In this document: positions 46,591-55,515 of the stretch, piece by piece
Numbering within the stretch: the stretch's first letter is position 1
Layout of the letters: each line of letters begins with the position of its first letter
Origin: Amycolatopsis mongoliensis
Lineage (GTDB): Bacteria; Actinomycetota; Actinomycetes; Mycobacteriales; Pseudonocardiaceae
Length of the DNA stretch: 64,000 nt
Assembly: GCF_030285665.1 (NCBI RefSeq)
Contig: NZ_CP127295.1
Coordinates: forward strand, 2,356,001-2,420,000
Reading direction: 5' to 3'
Translations under genes and position numbers: made by a program
The notes under the pieces: generated by a model
Database searches by the model: none
What the model was told of the DNA's origin: nothing
What the model saw: only the letters and a program-made list of their open reading frames with translations

Positions 46591-48498
46591 TCACACCCGG
46601 CTGACCGAACCCGTCTCGAGGTGCTGAGCGAGCGGCCGCGGCAGCAGGTAGGCGACCGCGCCGCCCGGCATCCCGTTCCACGGCGCCGTCACGCCGGTCA
46701 ACACCCGCAGCGCGCGCTGCACCCGGTAGAGCCGCTTCTCGCGTTCGCGTTCGAACGCCAGCGACGTCTCGACGAACCGCGAGCCCTCCGCGTGCACCAG
46801 GTTGCCCGTCTCGGGGCCGAACCGGACGACCGTCGTGCCCGGCGCGAGCACGATCAGGCGCTTGCCGCGGTAGAAGTTCAACGGCGGTTCGCCGCGCATC
46901 GGCAGGATCGGCCAGTCGGCGGGCTGATCGGACTCCTCCGCGGGCCGCGGCGGCAGCATCAGCAGCACGCCGAGGAGGAACCGGGCCGCGTCCGCGAGCG
47001 AGCCGAACGCCACCGGCTCGTCGGCCGGCGGCCGCGAGACCTCCCAGCCGTTCTCGGCCCGCCGCAGCGTCCAGACGCCGTCGGCCGGGATCTCCTTGGC
47101 GCCGATCCGGTAGGCCGCGGCCGGCACGCCGTGCTCGGCGAGCCGCTGCTGGAGCAGCTCCAGCGTCTCCGCGCCCCGCAGGTCGCGCACCTCTTCGCCG
47201 CGCGCGACCCGGACGAGCGCCCGCTCGTCCGGCAGGTCGGCGGTCGTCTGCGGCGGCCGCGGCTGGCCGAGGACCTCCGCCTCCGCCGTCGCGCGGACGA
47301 GGTCGCCGACGAACGGCGGGCGGAACCCGGCCGCCCGGATGTGCTCGACCAGCTCCGGCTCCGGCGGCACCCCGTACTTGCGCAGGTAGTGCGGCACGGC
47401 GGCGGGCCAGATCCAGGTGCCGTCGGTGTGGAAGGCGTTGGGCACGTCCGGCTTCGCGCCCGGCGCGCCGAAGATGTCCGGCAGCGGCGCGGGCCGGTGC
47501 AGCGCGACCGGCGCCCGGAACAGGTAGTCGAGCACGCCGCGGACCTGGTCCGGCGGCACCGGCGGCCGGGTGACCACCGGCCGCTCGCCCTCGGCGTGCG
47601 CGTCGGCGGCCCTGGCGAGCCGGAACGTGATGTCCAGCGGCAGGCCGGCCTTCGCGGTCAGCCACGCCGGCACGTGCTTCGGCGCCCGCGGGAAGTTCGC
47701 CAGCTCCAGCTCGTAGGCGGCGGTCGAGGGGCGCCCGCCCTCGTTGGGCGGCACCCGCCAGTCCGGCTCGCGGTCGGCGTCGAAGTCGAAGTCGAACTGC
47801 GACGCCGAGTCGAGCGTGAAGGTGCCCTGGAACCAGGTGCCTGCCTCGGGCTGGAACATCGCGGCCCGCAGCCGCGCGAAGAGCCCGCCCAGCCGGGGCA
47901 CGGCGGGCAGCGAGACCGACACCGGGCCGTCCTCGTCGCCGACCGCGCGGACCTCGATCTCGGAGTAGTCGCCGACCTGCCGGAACTGCGCGCCGACGCG
48001 GGCCCAGCCGCCGGGCACCGTGTGCAGCAGCGTCCGGCCGATGGCGCGCAGGAGCGCGTTCTGGTCGCCGGTACCCGGCTGCGGCCGTGCCTCCGGCGTC
48101 TCGGTGAAGTCCAGCCGCGTCTGCCACAGCGCCGTGACCTGCTTCGCCGGCACCGTGACCGAGAAGTCGGTCAGGCCCAGCTGCGCCGCGCGCGCGGCGT
48201 CGTCCCGGACCCAGCGCAGGGTCAGCTCCGGTCGCGCGCCCGGCGCGACCTCGAAGACTTCGCCGTCGTACTCGCCGAAGGTGCGCAGCGTGAACGTCGC
48301 CGGCACCTCGCTCGCCGGCACGACCCGCGCCGGACGGCCTTCGAACTCCTTGTCGAAGCCCTCCGGCGGCTCTTCCTCCGGCAGCACGGACAGCAGCACG
48401 GTGCCGTCCGTCGTCGAACGTTGCGCGCGGAACGTCCCCTCGCCCCACGCCGCGTACAGGCCGTCCGGGCGTTCGGCCACCTCTACCCGGTAACGCAC
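46591..48498 (-). CDS. YezG-like and TNT-like domain protein (second copy)
   Basis: The 635-residue soluble protein ends the toxin-cluster operon. The region near residues 220-290 (GTWFQGTFTLDS, FDFDFDADREPDW, ELANFPRAPKHVPAWL) resembles DUF600/YezG immunity proteins. A second shared module reads FHTDGTWIWPAAVPHYL. Residues about 540-635 resemble the TNT NAD+ glycohydrolase fold (TTVVRFGPETGNLV, then TGVTAPWNGMPGGAVAYLL, SVSRV). The position expected to hold the TNT active-site Gln in PGGG-x-Q reads Ala, so activity is doubtful. There is no signal peptide. It parallels 53669-55084. The GTG start follows GGGGAGG, 36 bp after the ADP-ribosylglycohydrolase gene. Confidence 0.75.
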   Translation of the reverse strand: MRYRVEVAERPDGLYAAWGEGTFRAQRSTTDGTVLLSVLPEEEPPEGFDKEFEGRPARVVPASEVPATFTLRTFGEYDGEVFEVAPGARPELTLRWVRDDAARAAQLGLTDFSVTVPAKQVTALWQTRLDFTETPEARPQPGTGDQNALLRAIGRTLLHTVPGGWARVGAQFRQVGDYSEIEVRAVGDEDGPVSVSLPAVPRLGGLFARLRAAMFQPEAGTWFQGTFTLDSASQFDFDFDADREPDWRVPPNEGGRPSTAAYELELANFPRAPKHVPAWLTAKAGLPLDITFRLARAADAHAEGERPVVTRPPVPPDQVRGVLDYLFRAPVALHRPAPLPDIFGAPGAKPDVPNAFHTDGTWIWPAAVPHYLRKYGVPPEPELVEHIRAAGFRPPFVGDLVRATAEAEVLGQPRPPQTTADLPDERALVRVARGEEVRDLRGAETLELLQQRLAEHGVPAAAYRIGAKEIPADGVWTLRRAENGWEVSRPPADEPVAFGSLADAARFLLGVLLMLPPRPAEESDQPADWPILPMRGEPPLNFYRGKRLIVLAPGTTVVRFGPETGNLVHAEGSRFVETSLAFEREREKRLYRVQRALRVLTGVTAPWNGMPGGAVAYLLPRPLAQHLETGSVSRV

Positions 48499-48534
48499 GT
48501 TTTGTCCTCCCCTGACCCCAGTGACCCCAGAAAC

Positions 48535-51417
48535 TTAGTCGACCGGGTACCGAGCGAACCACCGGTCGTCACCCGGCGCATCCGGGCCGAACTCGGTGAG
48601 CGCGTCGTCCGCCAGGCCGACGATGACATCGCGGAGCTCCAGCTGCTCCAGCCAGCTCTGCCGCAGGGCTTCCTCGCCGTACATCGCGCCGACGAGGTTG
48701 CCGCAGACCGAGCCGGTCGAGTCGCTGTCCCCGCTGTGGTTGACCGCCGCGAGCAACGCCGTGTCGGCGTCGGTAGTGGTCAGCGCGACGTACACGGACA
48801 TCGACAACGCGGTCTCGCCGACGTTGCCCTGGCCGAGCGACTCCAGCTTCTCCGGCGTCGGCGGTCCTTGCCCCGCCAGCGCCAGAGCCGCGTCGAGCGC
48901 CGCGCTCTGCTCTTCGTGACCCGGGTGCTGCACGAGCTCGTCCCGCGCGGCCGCGAGGGCGTCGAGCAGCGGTTTCCCGTGCAGCAGCCCGTGGACGAGC
49001 ACCGCGAAGCAGCCCGAGGACAAATACCCGCTCGGGTGACCGTGGGTCAGCGCCGCGCTTTCGGCGCCGAGCCGGAACACCTCGGCGAGGTCGTCGGACC
49101 ACAGCGCGATCGGCGCCGCGCGCATCACGCCGCCGCAGCCCTTCGAGTTGTTCACCGGGCGTTCGATCGTGCCGCGGACGCCCGAGCGGCCGTACGCCTC
49201 CAGCTCGCCGAAGCAGGTCAGCCCCGGTGCGCGCCTGCTGAACAGCTCCTGGTGGGTGACCAGCCAGCCGTCCGGCGCTTCGACGTCCGACTGCGGCCCG
49301 CGCGCCCGGTCCCACGCGACGCCCTGAGTGTGCAGCCAGCGCTGGTAGGCCAGCTGCAGGGAGTGCACGACGTCCGCGGAGCCGGTCCGCCGCTGCTGGG
49401 CGTGTGCCCGGATCAGCGCTTCGAGCGTGAACAGCGTCATCTGCGTGTCGTCGGTGATCCGGCCGACGCCGCCGTACGCGGGGATGAAGTCGGTGATGCC
49501 GGCCGGTCCGGCGATCTCGCGGATCCGGTCGATCGAGTCGAACTCGGTCTTCGCGCCCAGTGCGTCGCCGATCGCCCCGGCCAGCAGGCTCCCCCGCAGT
49601 CGTGAGCGCAAGTCGGGTCCCTTCGGTTTCGGGGTGAAGCGGCCACTGGGATATCGGCGTTCCCAGCGCGGGTGTTCCGCGGTCTCCGTCTGGAGGCCGT
49701 TGCGGTTGAAGTACCAGAAGACGTCGCTGGCGACGTCGTCGAGCAGGCCGAGGTCGGCCAGCGCCGCGACCCAGGCGGCGGGCAGGCCGGGCACGCCGAG
49801 CCGGGCGCCGACCAGCGCCCCGGCGATCGCGCCCGCGACCGGGCCGGCCCGCGCGGCGAGCGTGATCGCTGTTGCCGGGTCGTGGCCGCGCTTGGCCGCG
49901 GCGAACAGCGCGCGGCCGAGCACCGACCGGACGCTCCGGCCGTCGCCGATGCTCTCCAGTTGGCAGACGTCGTCGGCGTCGCGGTCTTCGCGCAACGCCA
50001 GCGTCGAGGTCGCCGGCTCGCCGCCGATCTCCCGCAGCCGCAGGTGGACCGGCAGCGCGAAGGCGTCGCGGGTGAGCAGGGCCTGGAAGAGCGCGATCAA
50101 CAGGTCGACGCCTTCGGTGACCTCCGCGCCGGCCTCGTCGCCGGTCAGCGCGCGGGCGACGTCCTTCGCGTACTGCTCGCCGTCGACGCCGTCGATGGCG
50201 TCGATGGCGACCGCCCCGGCCGGCGTCGCGGCCAAGGCCGTGGCCAGCAGCGTCGAGAGGTCGGCGGGCGCGGGACCCGCGTGCCGCGTCGCGACGGCCA
50301 GCCAGCCGACCGGGTCCGGCTCGGGCAGCGTCGCCGGCACCTCGCCGGTCGGCACCGGCGGCAGGCCGCGCAGCACGATGTCGGTGTGGAACAGCAGGTG
50401 GCGCGTCAGCCCGCCCAGCGGCAGCGGACCGGCGGGGTCGGCGCCCCCGCCCAGCGCGTCGCCGATCGCGAAGCCGACGTACGCGCCGACGATGCGGTGC
50501 CACGCGAAGCGCGCGGCCAGCGTGCCGAAGGCGGAGAACTTCCCGAACGTCCACGGCACCGGCCGCGGGCGGGCGTCCTCGTCGACGTGCGCGATCAGGC
50601 CGTTCGCCCCCAGGTCGGCGGGCCACTGCGGGTCCTGGCCGGCCCGCCGCCGGACGCCGTTGCGGTACTGCCAGGCGAACCCGCGCAGGTACCGGACGCA
50701 GTCCTCGGGCGAGAGCTCGAAGTGGTGGTCGCGGGCGTGGTCGACGGCGTAGCGCAGGTGCCGTTCGAGCAGGTCGGGCGGCTCGACGCCGAACTCCGCG
50801 ACCAGCGCGGGCAGCGCCTCGGCGACCTCCGGCCCGGCTTCCGGCGCGGGCTCGTCGATCCCGGGCCGCCGCTCGCCGGGGGCGACGTCACCCAGCTCGG
50901 CGGCGGTCAGGCTGCGGACCAGCCCGGTGCCGGGGTCCAGGGTCAAGCCCGTCCCGGGCCGGCCGGCCAGCAGATCGCGGACGACCACGCGCCACCGGTG
51001 CGGGTACCGCCCCGGCACCTTCGCCGACGAGCTGTAGGCGATGACTTCCTGCCCGTTGCCGGGGACTTGGCGCACCAGCGGCTCGCCGTCCGGCACGGGC
51101 ACGAGCACTTCGCAGTCGAGCAGCGCCCGCACGAACTCGGCGCGGCTGATCCAGTTCGCGCCGAGGTAGTTCAGGAGTTTCCCGGCGTCGGTCGTCGCCA
51201 CCGGGAAGCCGCGCCAGACCGGGCCGGGGGTGTACTGCTCGTTGCCGCGGCGCGGGCCCGTCGCCTCCCCGTACAGCGTGTACTGCGTCCAGCCGCGGAT
51301 GGCGCGCACCGGGATGCCGAAGTCCGGGAACGCCTTTTCGTCGAACTCCGGGTCGACGTCCGGACGCCACTCGACGAAGCCGTCGTCGATGGCTTCCTCC
51401 TCTGTCATTCTCCCCAT
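48535..51417 (-). CDS. Tandem ADP-ribosylglycohydrolase protein (one dead, one intact domain)
   Basis: The 960-residue protein has an N-terminal module shared with its neighbour (GIPVRAIRGWTQYTLYG to CEVLVPVPDG, about 34-110) of the SseB-like type. Two ARH/DraG-like helical domains follow. The first (about 308-570) has lost the metal motifs: SLTQ/DDTQ is replaced by GLTRH and no GDSD is present. The second (about 606-955) is intact, with GAIGDALGAKTEF, D656-D657-T658-Q659, KGCGGVMRAAP, HPSGYLSSGCFA and NHSGDSDSTG (D897, D899). It should remove ADP-ribose from proteins or nucleic acids. Beside ADP-ribosyltransferase toxin domains it is a likely immunity enzyme. Start at 51417 with 51408 as alternative. 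Confidence 0.8.
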   Translation of the reverse strand: MGRMTEEEAIDDGFVEWRPDVDPEFDEKAFPDFGIPVRAIRGWTQYTLYGEATGPRRGNEQYTPGPVWRGFPVATTDAGKLLNYLGANWISRAEFVRALLDCEVLVPVPDGEPLVRQVPGNGQEVIAYSSSAKVPGRYPHRWRVVVRDLLAGRPGTGLTLDPGTGLVRSLTAAELGDVAPGERRPGIDEPAPEAGPEVAEALPALVAEFGVEPPDLLERHLRYAVDHARDHHFELSPEDCVRYLRGFAWQYRNGVRRRAGQDPQWPADLGANGLIAHVDEDARPRPVPWTFGKFSAFGTLAARFAWHRIVGAYVGFAIGDALGGGADPAGPLPLGGLTRHLLFHTDIVLRGLPPVPTGEVPATLPEPDPVGWLAVATRHAGPAPADLSTLLATALAATPAGAVAIDAIDGVDGEQYAKDVARALTGDEAGAEVTEGVDLLIALFQALLTRDAFALPVHLRLREIGGEPATSTLALREDRDADDVCQLESIGDGRSVRSVLGRALFAAAKRGHDPATAITLAARAGPVAGAIAGALVGARLGVPGLPAAWVAALADLGLLDDVASDVFWYFNRNGLQTETAEHPRWERRYPSGRFTPKPKGPDLRSRLRGSLLAGAIGDALGAKTEFDSIDRIREIAGPAGITDFIPAYGGVGRITDDTQMTLFTLEALIRAHAQQRRTGSADVVHSLQLAYQRWLHTQGVAWDRARGPQSDVEAPDGWLVTHQELFSRRAPGLTCFGELEAYGRSGVRGTIERPVNNSKGCGGVMRAAPIALWSDDLAEVFRLGAESAALTHGHPSGYLSSGCFAVLVHGLLHGKPLLDALAAARDELVQHPGHEEQSAALDAALALAGQGPPTPEKLESLGQGNVGETALSMSVYVALTTTDADTALLAAVNHSGDSDSTGSVCGNLVGAMYGEEALRQSWLEQLELRDVIVGLADDALTEFGPDAPGDDRWFARYPVD

Positions 51418-51424
51418 CCTCGCG

Positions 51425-53668
51425 CTAATGCCGCGGGTACCGCTCGATCCACTCGTCGCCGAGCGCGCTCAGCGCCGAGTGCCGGTCGAAGTGCCAGTAG
51501 GCGTCCGAAGCCACGTTCTCGACCAGGTAGCGCAGCTCCAGCTGGTCGACCCACTTCTGCGGCAGCCCGGGGATGCCGGTGCGCGCGCCGAGCAGGGCGC
51601 CGGTGATCGCACCGGTGAGCGCGCTGCGGCCGGAGTGGTTGACCGCGCGCAGCAGCGCCTGCTCCGGGTAGTTCTCGAAGCCGGACAACGCGGCGAAGGC
51701 GCGCCCGAGGACCGAGAGCGTCGTCTTGCCGTCGCCGATCAGCTCGGGCATCCGCAGGTCGGGCAGCCCGTGCTCGCCGAAGAACGGCACCGACTCGGCG
51801 ACCATGTCCTTGATCGCCGTCCACTCCGGACCCTGCTGGAACTGGTTGTCCGGGTTGAGCACCTCGCGGCTGAGGTTCCAGATCGGGAAGCTGAACGCCT
51901 CCTTGGTCAGCGCGTGCTCGAACAGCCAGGTCAGGTAGGTCGCGGCGGCCAGGTCGGGCTCGGTCGGGTGGGTGACGCCGGCCAGGTCGCGCACCGCCTG
52001 GCGCGCACCGCCGCTCAGCCCGCTCCCGGGACCGGCCATGGTCAGCGCGGCGGGCAGCGCCGGGATCAGCGCGGCGGGGCCGGTCATCGGCGGCGCACCG
52101 CCCGCTTCGGTCGCGAGCTGGTGGTAGGAGTTCAGCTCGGCGTCGTCGGCGTCGCGGCGGGCGTGCAGGTCCGCGACCTGCACGAGCCAGCCGTCCGCGT
52201 TCTCCATCGGCGCGCCCTGCGTCCGCAGCCAGCGCTGCAGCGCCCCGCGGACGACACCGGGGAAGAGCTGCTCGGCCTCGCGGGACTCCGGCTGCTCGCG
52301 GTGCGGGCTGCGGATGGCGGCCTCGGTGTAGAACAGCAGCCGCTGCGTCAGCGAACCGATCCGGCCCGGCTGGTCGAACGCCGGCACGAGGTCGGTGACG
52401 CCCTCGATGCCGAACTTCGCGTGGATGTCGTGGAGCGGCATCCGGTCGACCGCGGCGCCGAGTGCTTCGCCGAGGGCGAAGCCGATGTACGCGCCCGTTA
52501 CGCGCTGCCAGCCGTAGCGGAAGCCGTCGAGGTCCCGCTCGAAGTACTTGCCGAAGGTGTCGAGCCGCGGCGTCGCGCGGCCGGCGTTGTCGTACGTCGG
52601 CGCCAGGCCGTTCGCGCGCAGGTCGTTGGGCTTGCTGCGCGGCGGCTCCGGCATCTGCATCCGCTTGAGCCACGACTCGCCGAGCACGGTCTTCGCGCAT
52701 TCCTCGGCGGTCAGCTCGTACCCGCGCCGGCGGGCCTTCTCGGCCGCGGCGAGCGGCGGCTTGACCGGATCCGGCAGGCCCATCCGCGACGCCGTGTCGG
52801 CCGCGACGCGGATCAGGTCCTCCTCGGCCTCCGGACAGCGGCCGTGCACGTCGATGCGCGGCTCGTGCCGCGGGAAGCGCTGGACGATCCCGGCGAGCTC
52901 GCCGCTGGAGACGTCCTCGATGGTCGTCGGACCGCCGTTGATCACCAGGTTCGGCGGGTGCTCGAACTCGGCCAGCGTGGCGACGTCGACCTTCCACCAG
53001 CCGTGCTCGCGCGAGGGCAGGTGCCGGGTCGAGCTGAACACCTTGAGCTCGTTGCGCTCCTCGGCGAAGTAGAACCGGTCGGTCTTGCCGGTCTCCAGGT
53101 CGAGCGGGACGAACACCTCGCACCGGATCAGCCCGATGAGCAGCAGCTCCCGGGTCAGCCAGCCGACGCTGGCGAACGACAGCAGCGTCTCGAGGGTGTT
53201 TTCCGGCTTCGGGTAGCCGCGGCGGATCGGCCCCGCCTTGTACTCGGGGTTCTCGCGCTCTTCGCCGGTCTGGTTGCCTTCGGCGTCGACCTTCACCCAG
53301 CCCGCGACGGCCTGCAGCGGCACGCCCAGCTCGCCGAGCCCGGCCTTGACGTACTCGGGGTCGACGACCTCGCGCCAGTTCTCCTGGCCGGGGAACGCCA
53401 CCGGCACGGACAGCCCGCCGGGGTGCGGGTGCGCCTGCCGCAGCTCGCCGTCGGGCTCGCGGACGACGACCGACGGCGGCGGGAAGATCTCCTTCTCCGG
53501 CCGGCCCTCGTCGAGGAAGGCGATGGTGTTGTAGGGCACCGACCAGCCCTCGGGGATGCGCAGCACCTTCTCGGTGTCCACCCGGAGCCCGGCGGGACCG
53601 GAGACGTCCGGGCCGTGCACCGCACGCAGCCACTGGCCGACCTTGGCAATCGCTTCCGCCGCTTCCAC
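51425..53668 (-). CDS. ADP-ribosylglycohydrolase-like pseudoenzyme with immunity-type N-terminus
   Basis: The 747-residue protein has a YrhB/Imm35-like N-terminus (GWSVPYNTIAFLDEGRPEKE near residue 41), then the SseB-like module shared with the next gene (GVPLQAVAGWVKV to CEVFVPLD, about 115-190). A C-terminal ARH-like domain follows (about 388-745; VTGAYIGFALGEALG). Where active ARH enzymes have DDTQ it reads SLTQ (439-442), and NHSGDSDSTG reads NHSGRSALTG (677-686), so the di-metal site is gone. It probably binds ADP-ribose or a toxin without hydrolysis. The GTG start directly abuts the stop of the TNT-like gene. Confidence 0.75.
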   Translation of the reverse strand: MEAAEAIAKVGQWLRAVHGPDVSGPAGLRVDTEKVLRIPEGWSVPYNTIAFLDEGRPEKEIFPPPSVVVREPDGELRQAHPHPGGLSVPVAFPGQENWREVVDPEYVKAGLGELGVPLQAVAGWVKVDAEGNQTGEERENPEYKAGPIRRGYPKPENTLETLLSFASVGWLTRELLLIGLIRCEVFVPLDLETGKTDRFYFAEERNELKVFSSTRHLPSREHGWWKVDVATLAEFEHPPNLVINGGPTTIEDVSSGELAGIVQRFPRHEPRIDVHGRCPEAEEDLIRVAADTASRMGLPDPVKPPLAAAEKARRRGYELTAEECAKTVLGESWLKRMQMPEPPRSKPNDLRANGLAPTYDNAGRATPRLDTFGKYFERDLDGFRYGWQRVTGAYIGFALGEALGAAVDRMPLHDIHAKFGIEGVTDLVPAFDQPGRIGSLTQRLLFYTEAAIRSPHREQPESREAEQLFPGVVRGALQRWLRTQGAPMENADGWLVQVADLHARRDADDAELNSYHQLATEAGGAPPMTGPAALIPALPAALTMAGPGSGLSGGARQAVRDLAGVTHPTEPDLAAATYLTWLFEHALTKEAFSFPIWNLSREVLNPDNQFQQGPEWTAIKDMVAESVPFFGEHGLPDLRMPELIGDGKTTLSVLGRAFAALSGFENYPEQALLRAVNHSGRSALTGAITGALLGARTGIPGLPQKWVDQLELRYLVENVASDAYWHFDRHSALSALGDEWIERYPRH

Positions 53669-55084
53669 CTACTCGATCCTCTCCAGGCTTCCGTCGGACT
53701 CGTGCTCGGCGATCGTCTTCGGCAGCACGAAGGCCACCGCGCCACCCGGCAGGTTCGCCCACGGAACCGTGATGCCGGTGATCACGTGCAGAGGGCGTCT
53801 GAGCCGGTAGCTCCGCCGTTCCCGCTCTCGTTCGAGTGGCAGCGACGTCGTGGCGAACCGTACCTCCCCGTGGTGGACGAGGTTGCCGGGTTCCTCGCCG
53901 AAGCGCAGAACGACCGTACCTGCCACCAGCCGGGTGATGCGCTTGTTGCGGAGCAGGGTGAGGGGAGGCTCACCCGGAGCCGGGTGGACCGGCCAGTCGT
54001 CGAGTTCCTTGGCGGTTTCCAGCGGGGTTTCGTGCCCGGCGGTCATCCGGGCCGGGTGCAGCAGCAACGCCCCGAGCAGCTGCTGGGCGGCGTCTTCGAG
54101 CCGCTCGAAGTACTTCGGCTCGCGGGGTTCGCCGCCGGCGTAGGCGGCGACTTCCCAGCCTTCGGGAGTGAAGTTGAGGCACCACGTCCCGTCGGCCCGC
54201 CCGCCGACGCGGTACGCCTCCGGCCAGACGCCGTGCTCGCCGAGCCGCTGGACCAGGACGATCAGCAGCTCCTCGTCGCCGAGCTTCGGGTCCGGCGTGG
54301 TCTCCAGCTCGGCGGCGACGTCCCCGTTCGTCTTCTTCACGTCGGCGCGGCTCGGCTTCGGCCGCGGCTCGCCCAGCAGGTCGGCCTCGGCGGTCCGGCG
54401 CACCAGCGGCTCGACGTACGGCGGCTGGTAGTGGTGGCGGCGGATGTGCGCGACCAGGTCCGGCTCGGGCGGGACGCCCTTCTCCGCCAGCTGGTCGGCC
54501 ACCGACGACGGCCAGATCCAGGCGCCGTCGGTGTGGAAGCGCTCGTCGCCGTCTTCGTGGACGACGGCTTCCCGCTCGAGGTACTGCAGCACGAGCGGCA
54601 CCTCGGTGTCGGTCAGCGGCGGCCGCTCGACGTCCGGGTCACCGACCTCGGCGTGCCGGAACACCACGCCGAGCGGCAGCTGAGCGCGCAGCCGCCACCA
54701 GTCGGGGATGTGCTCGTCGGCCCGCGGGAACGCGGCGAGCTCCTCCGGGTAGGCGGCCGACGGCGGGTCGTCCGTCCACACCGGATCGTCGTCGAGCGCG
54801 AAGTCGAAGTCGAAGGTGCCGTCCGGGGCGAGGGTGAACCGCGCCTGCAGCCAGGTGCCGCGGTCCTCGGCGTACATCCCCTTGCGCAGCTCGGTGAACA
54901 GCCCGGCGATGACGTCGGACGTCGTCACGTTGTGGCCTTGGAGCTCGGTGTGCGTCCCGACCTGCCGGAAGTCGACGGCGGCGGGCCCGGCGGCGTCGGT
55001 CCGGAGCTCGCGGACGAGCTTTCCCAGCTGCACCAGGACAGTGCGCTGCTCTTCGGGCGAAAGTCGATGTTCCACGTGAATCAT
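53669..55084 (-). CDS. YezG-like and TNT-like domain protein (first copy)
   Basis: The 471-residue protein starts at the ATG at 55084 (MIHVEHRLSPEEQRTVLV). Residues about 70-130 resemble YezG/DUF600 (GTWLQARFTLAPDGTFDFDF, AAFPRADEHIPDWW). The FHTDGAWIWPSSVADQL module follows. Residues about 375-471 resemble TNT (LRFGEEPGNLVHH, TGITVPWANLPGGAVAFVL, SLERIE). As in the second copy, Ala stands where TNT Gln is expected. There is no signal or WXG region, so it is cytoplasmic: an immunity or decoy role is as likely as toxicity. It overlaps the 144-residue gene by 4 bases (ATGA), and a near-consensus parS sequence spans its first codons. Confidence 0.75.
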   Translation of the reverse strand: MIHVEHRLSPEEQRTVLVQLGKLVRELRTDAAGPAAVDFRQVGTHTELQGHNVTTSDVIAGLFTELRKGMYAEDRGTWLQARFTLAPDGTFDFDFALDDDPVWTDDPPSAAYPEELAAFPRADEHIPDWWRLRAQLPLGVVFRHAEVGDPDVERPPLTDTEVPLVLQYLEREAVVHEDGDERFHTDGAWIWPSSVADQLAEKGVPPEPDLVAHIRRHHYQPPYVEPLVRRTAEADLLGEPRPKPSRADVKKTNGDVAAELETTPDPKLGDEELLIVLVQRLGEHGVWPEAYRVGGRADGTWCLNFTPEGWEVAAYAGGEPREPKYFERLEDAAQQLLGALLLHPARMTAGHETPLETAKELDDWPVHPAPGEPPLTLLRNKRITRLVAGTVVLRFGEEPGNLVHHGEVRFATTSLPLERERERRSYRLRRPLHVITGITVPWANLPGGAVAFVLPKTIAEHESDGSLERIE

Positions 55085-55515
55085 CGCTCGAACACCGAGG
55101 TGAAGGTGAAGGTCGGGGCTTCGCCGGCGTCGCGGCGGGCGAACTCGTCCTCCCACATCTTGAAGGTGCGCCGGTACAGCGAATCGATCAGCGCACGCTC
55201 TTCCTTGGTGATCTTGCGGTTCTCCTCTTCCGTGGCGGCCCAGATCGCGTCGATCGTCTGGTAGAGCGCGAAGATCGGCCCGTCACCGCGGAGGTAGTTC
55301 TTGCGCTCCTCTTCGGTCCGGCGGATGAACCGGTCGCGGTCGAGCCTCCGGATCTCCGGGCTGTGGTCGAAGAGCACGTCGGTGACGTGCTCCGGTTTTT
55401 CCTCGAACGCTCCGGTCTTCCAGTTCAGGATGCGACCGGTCAGGCCGCCGTCCGGCGTGCTCTCGACGACGTAGGGGTGGGCGTAGTACTCGAAGTAGGA
55501 CGGCGTCTGGACCAT
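55081..55515 (-). CDS. Candidate immunity protein next to the polymorphic toxin
   Basis: The 144-residue protein begins at the ATG right after the stop of the 2,438-residue toxin; a GGGGAG site lies in the toxin's last codons. It has a mixed N-terminal half (NWKTGAFEEKPEHVTDVLF) and a helical, charged C-terminal half. The stretch KEERALIDSLYRR resembles DEERALIDGLIKR in the last 30 residues of the toxin. I recognise no family. Its place between toxin and downstream genes is the classical immunity position, and the shared motif suggests it contacts or mimics the toxin C-terminal domain. Confidence 0.7.
   Translation of the reverse strand: MVQTPSYFEYYAHPYVVESTPDGGLTGRILNWKTGAFEEKPEHVTDVLFDHSPEIRRLDRDRFIRRTEEERKNYLRGDGPIFALYQTIDAIWAATEEENRKITKEERALIDSLYRRTFKMWEDEFARRDAGEAPTFTFTSVFER

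Noticed and set aside
51230..55264. 1,344-residue plus-strand frame opposite the toxin-cluster genes
   Set aside because: It is antisense shadow. The minus-strand frames have recognisable domains and coupled starts and stops.
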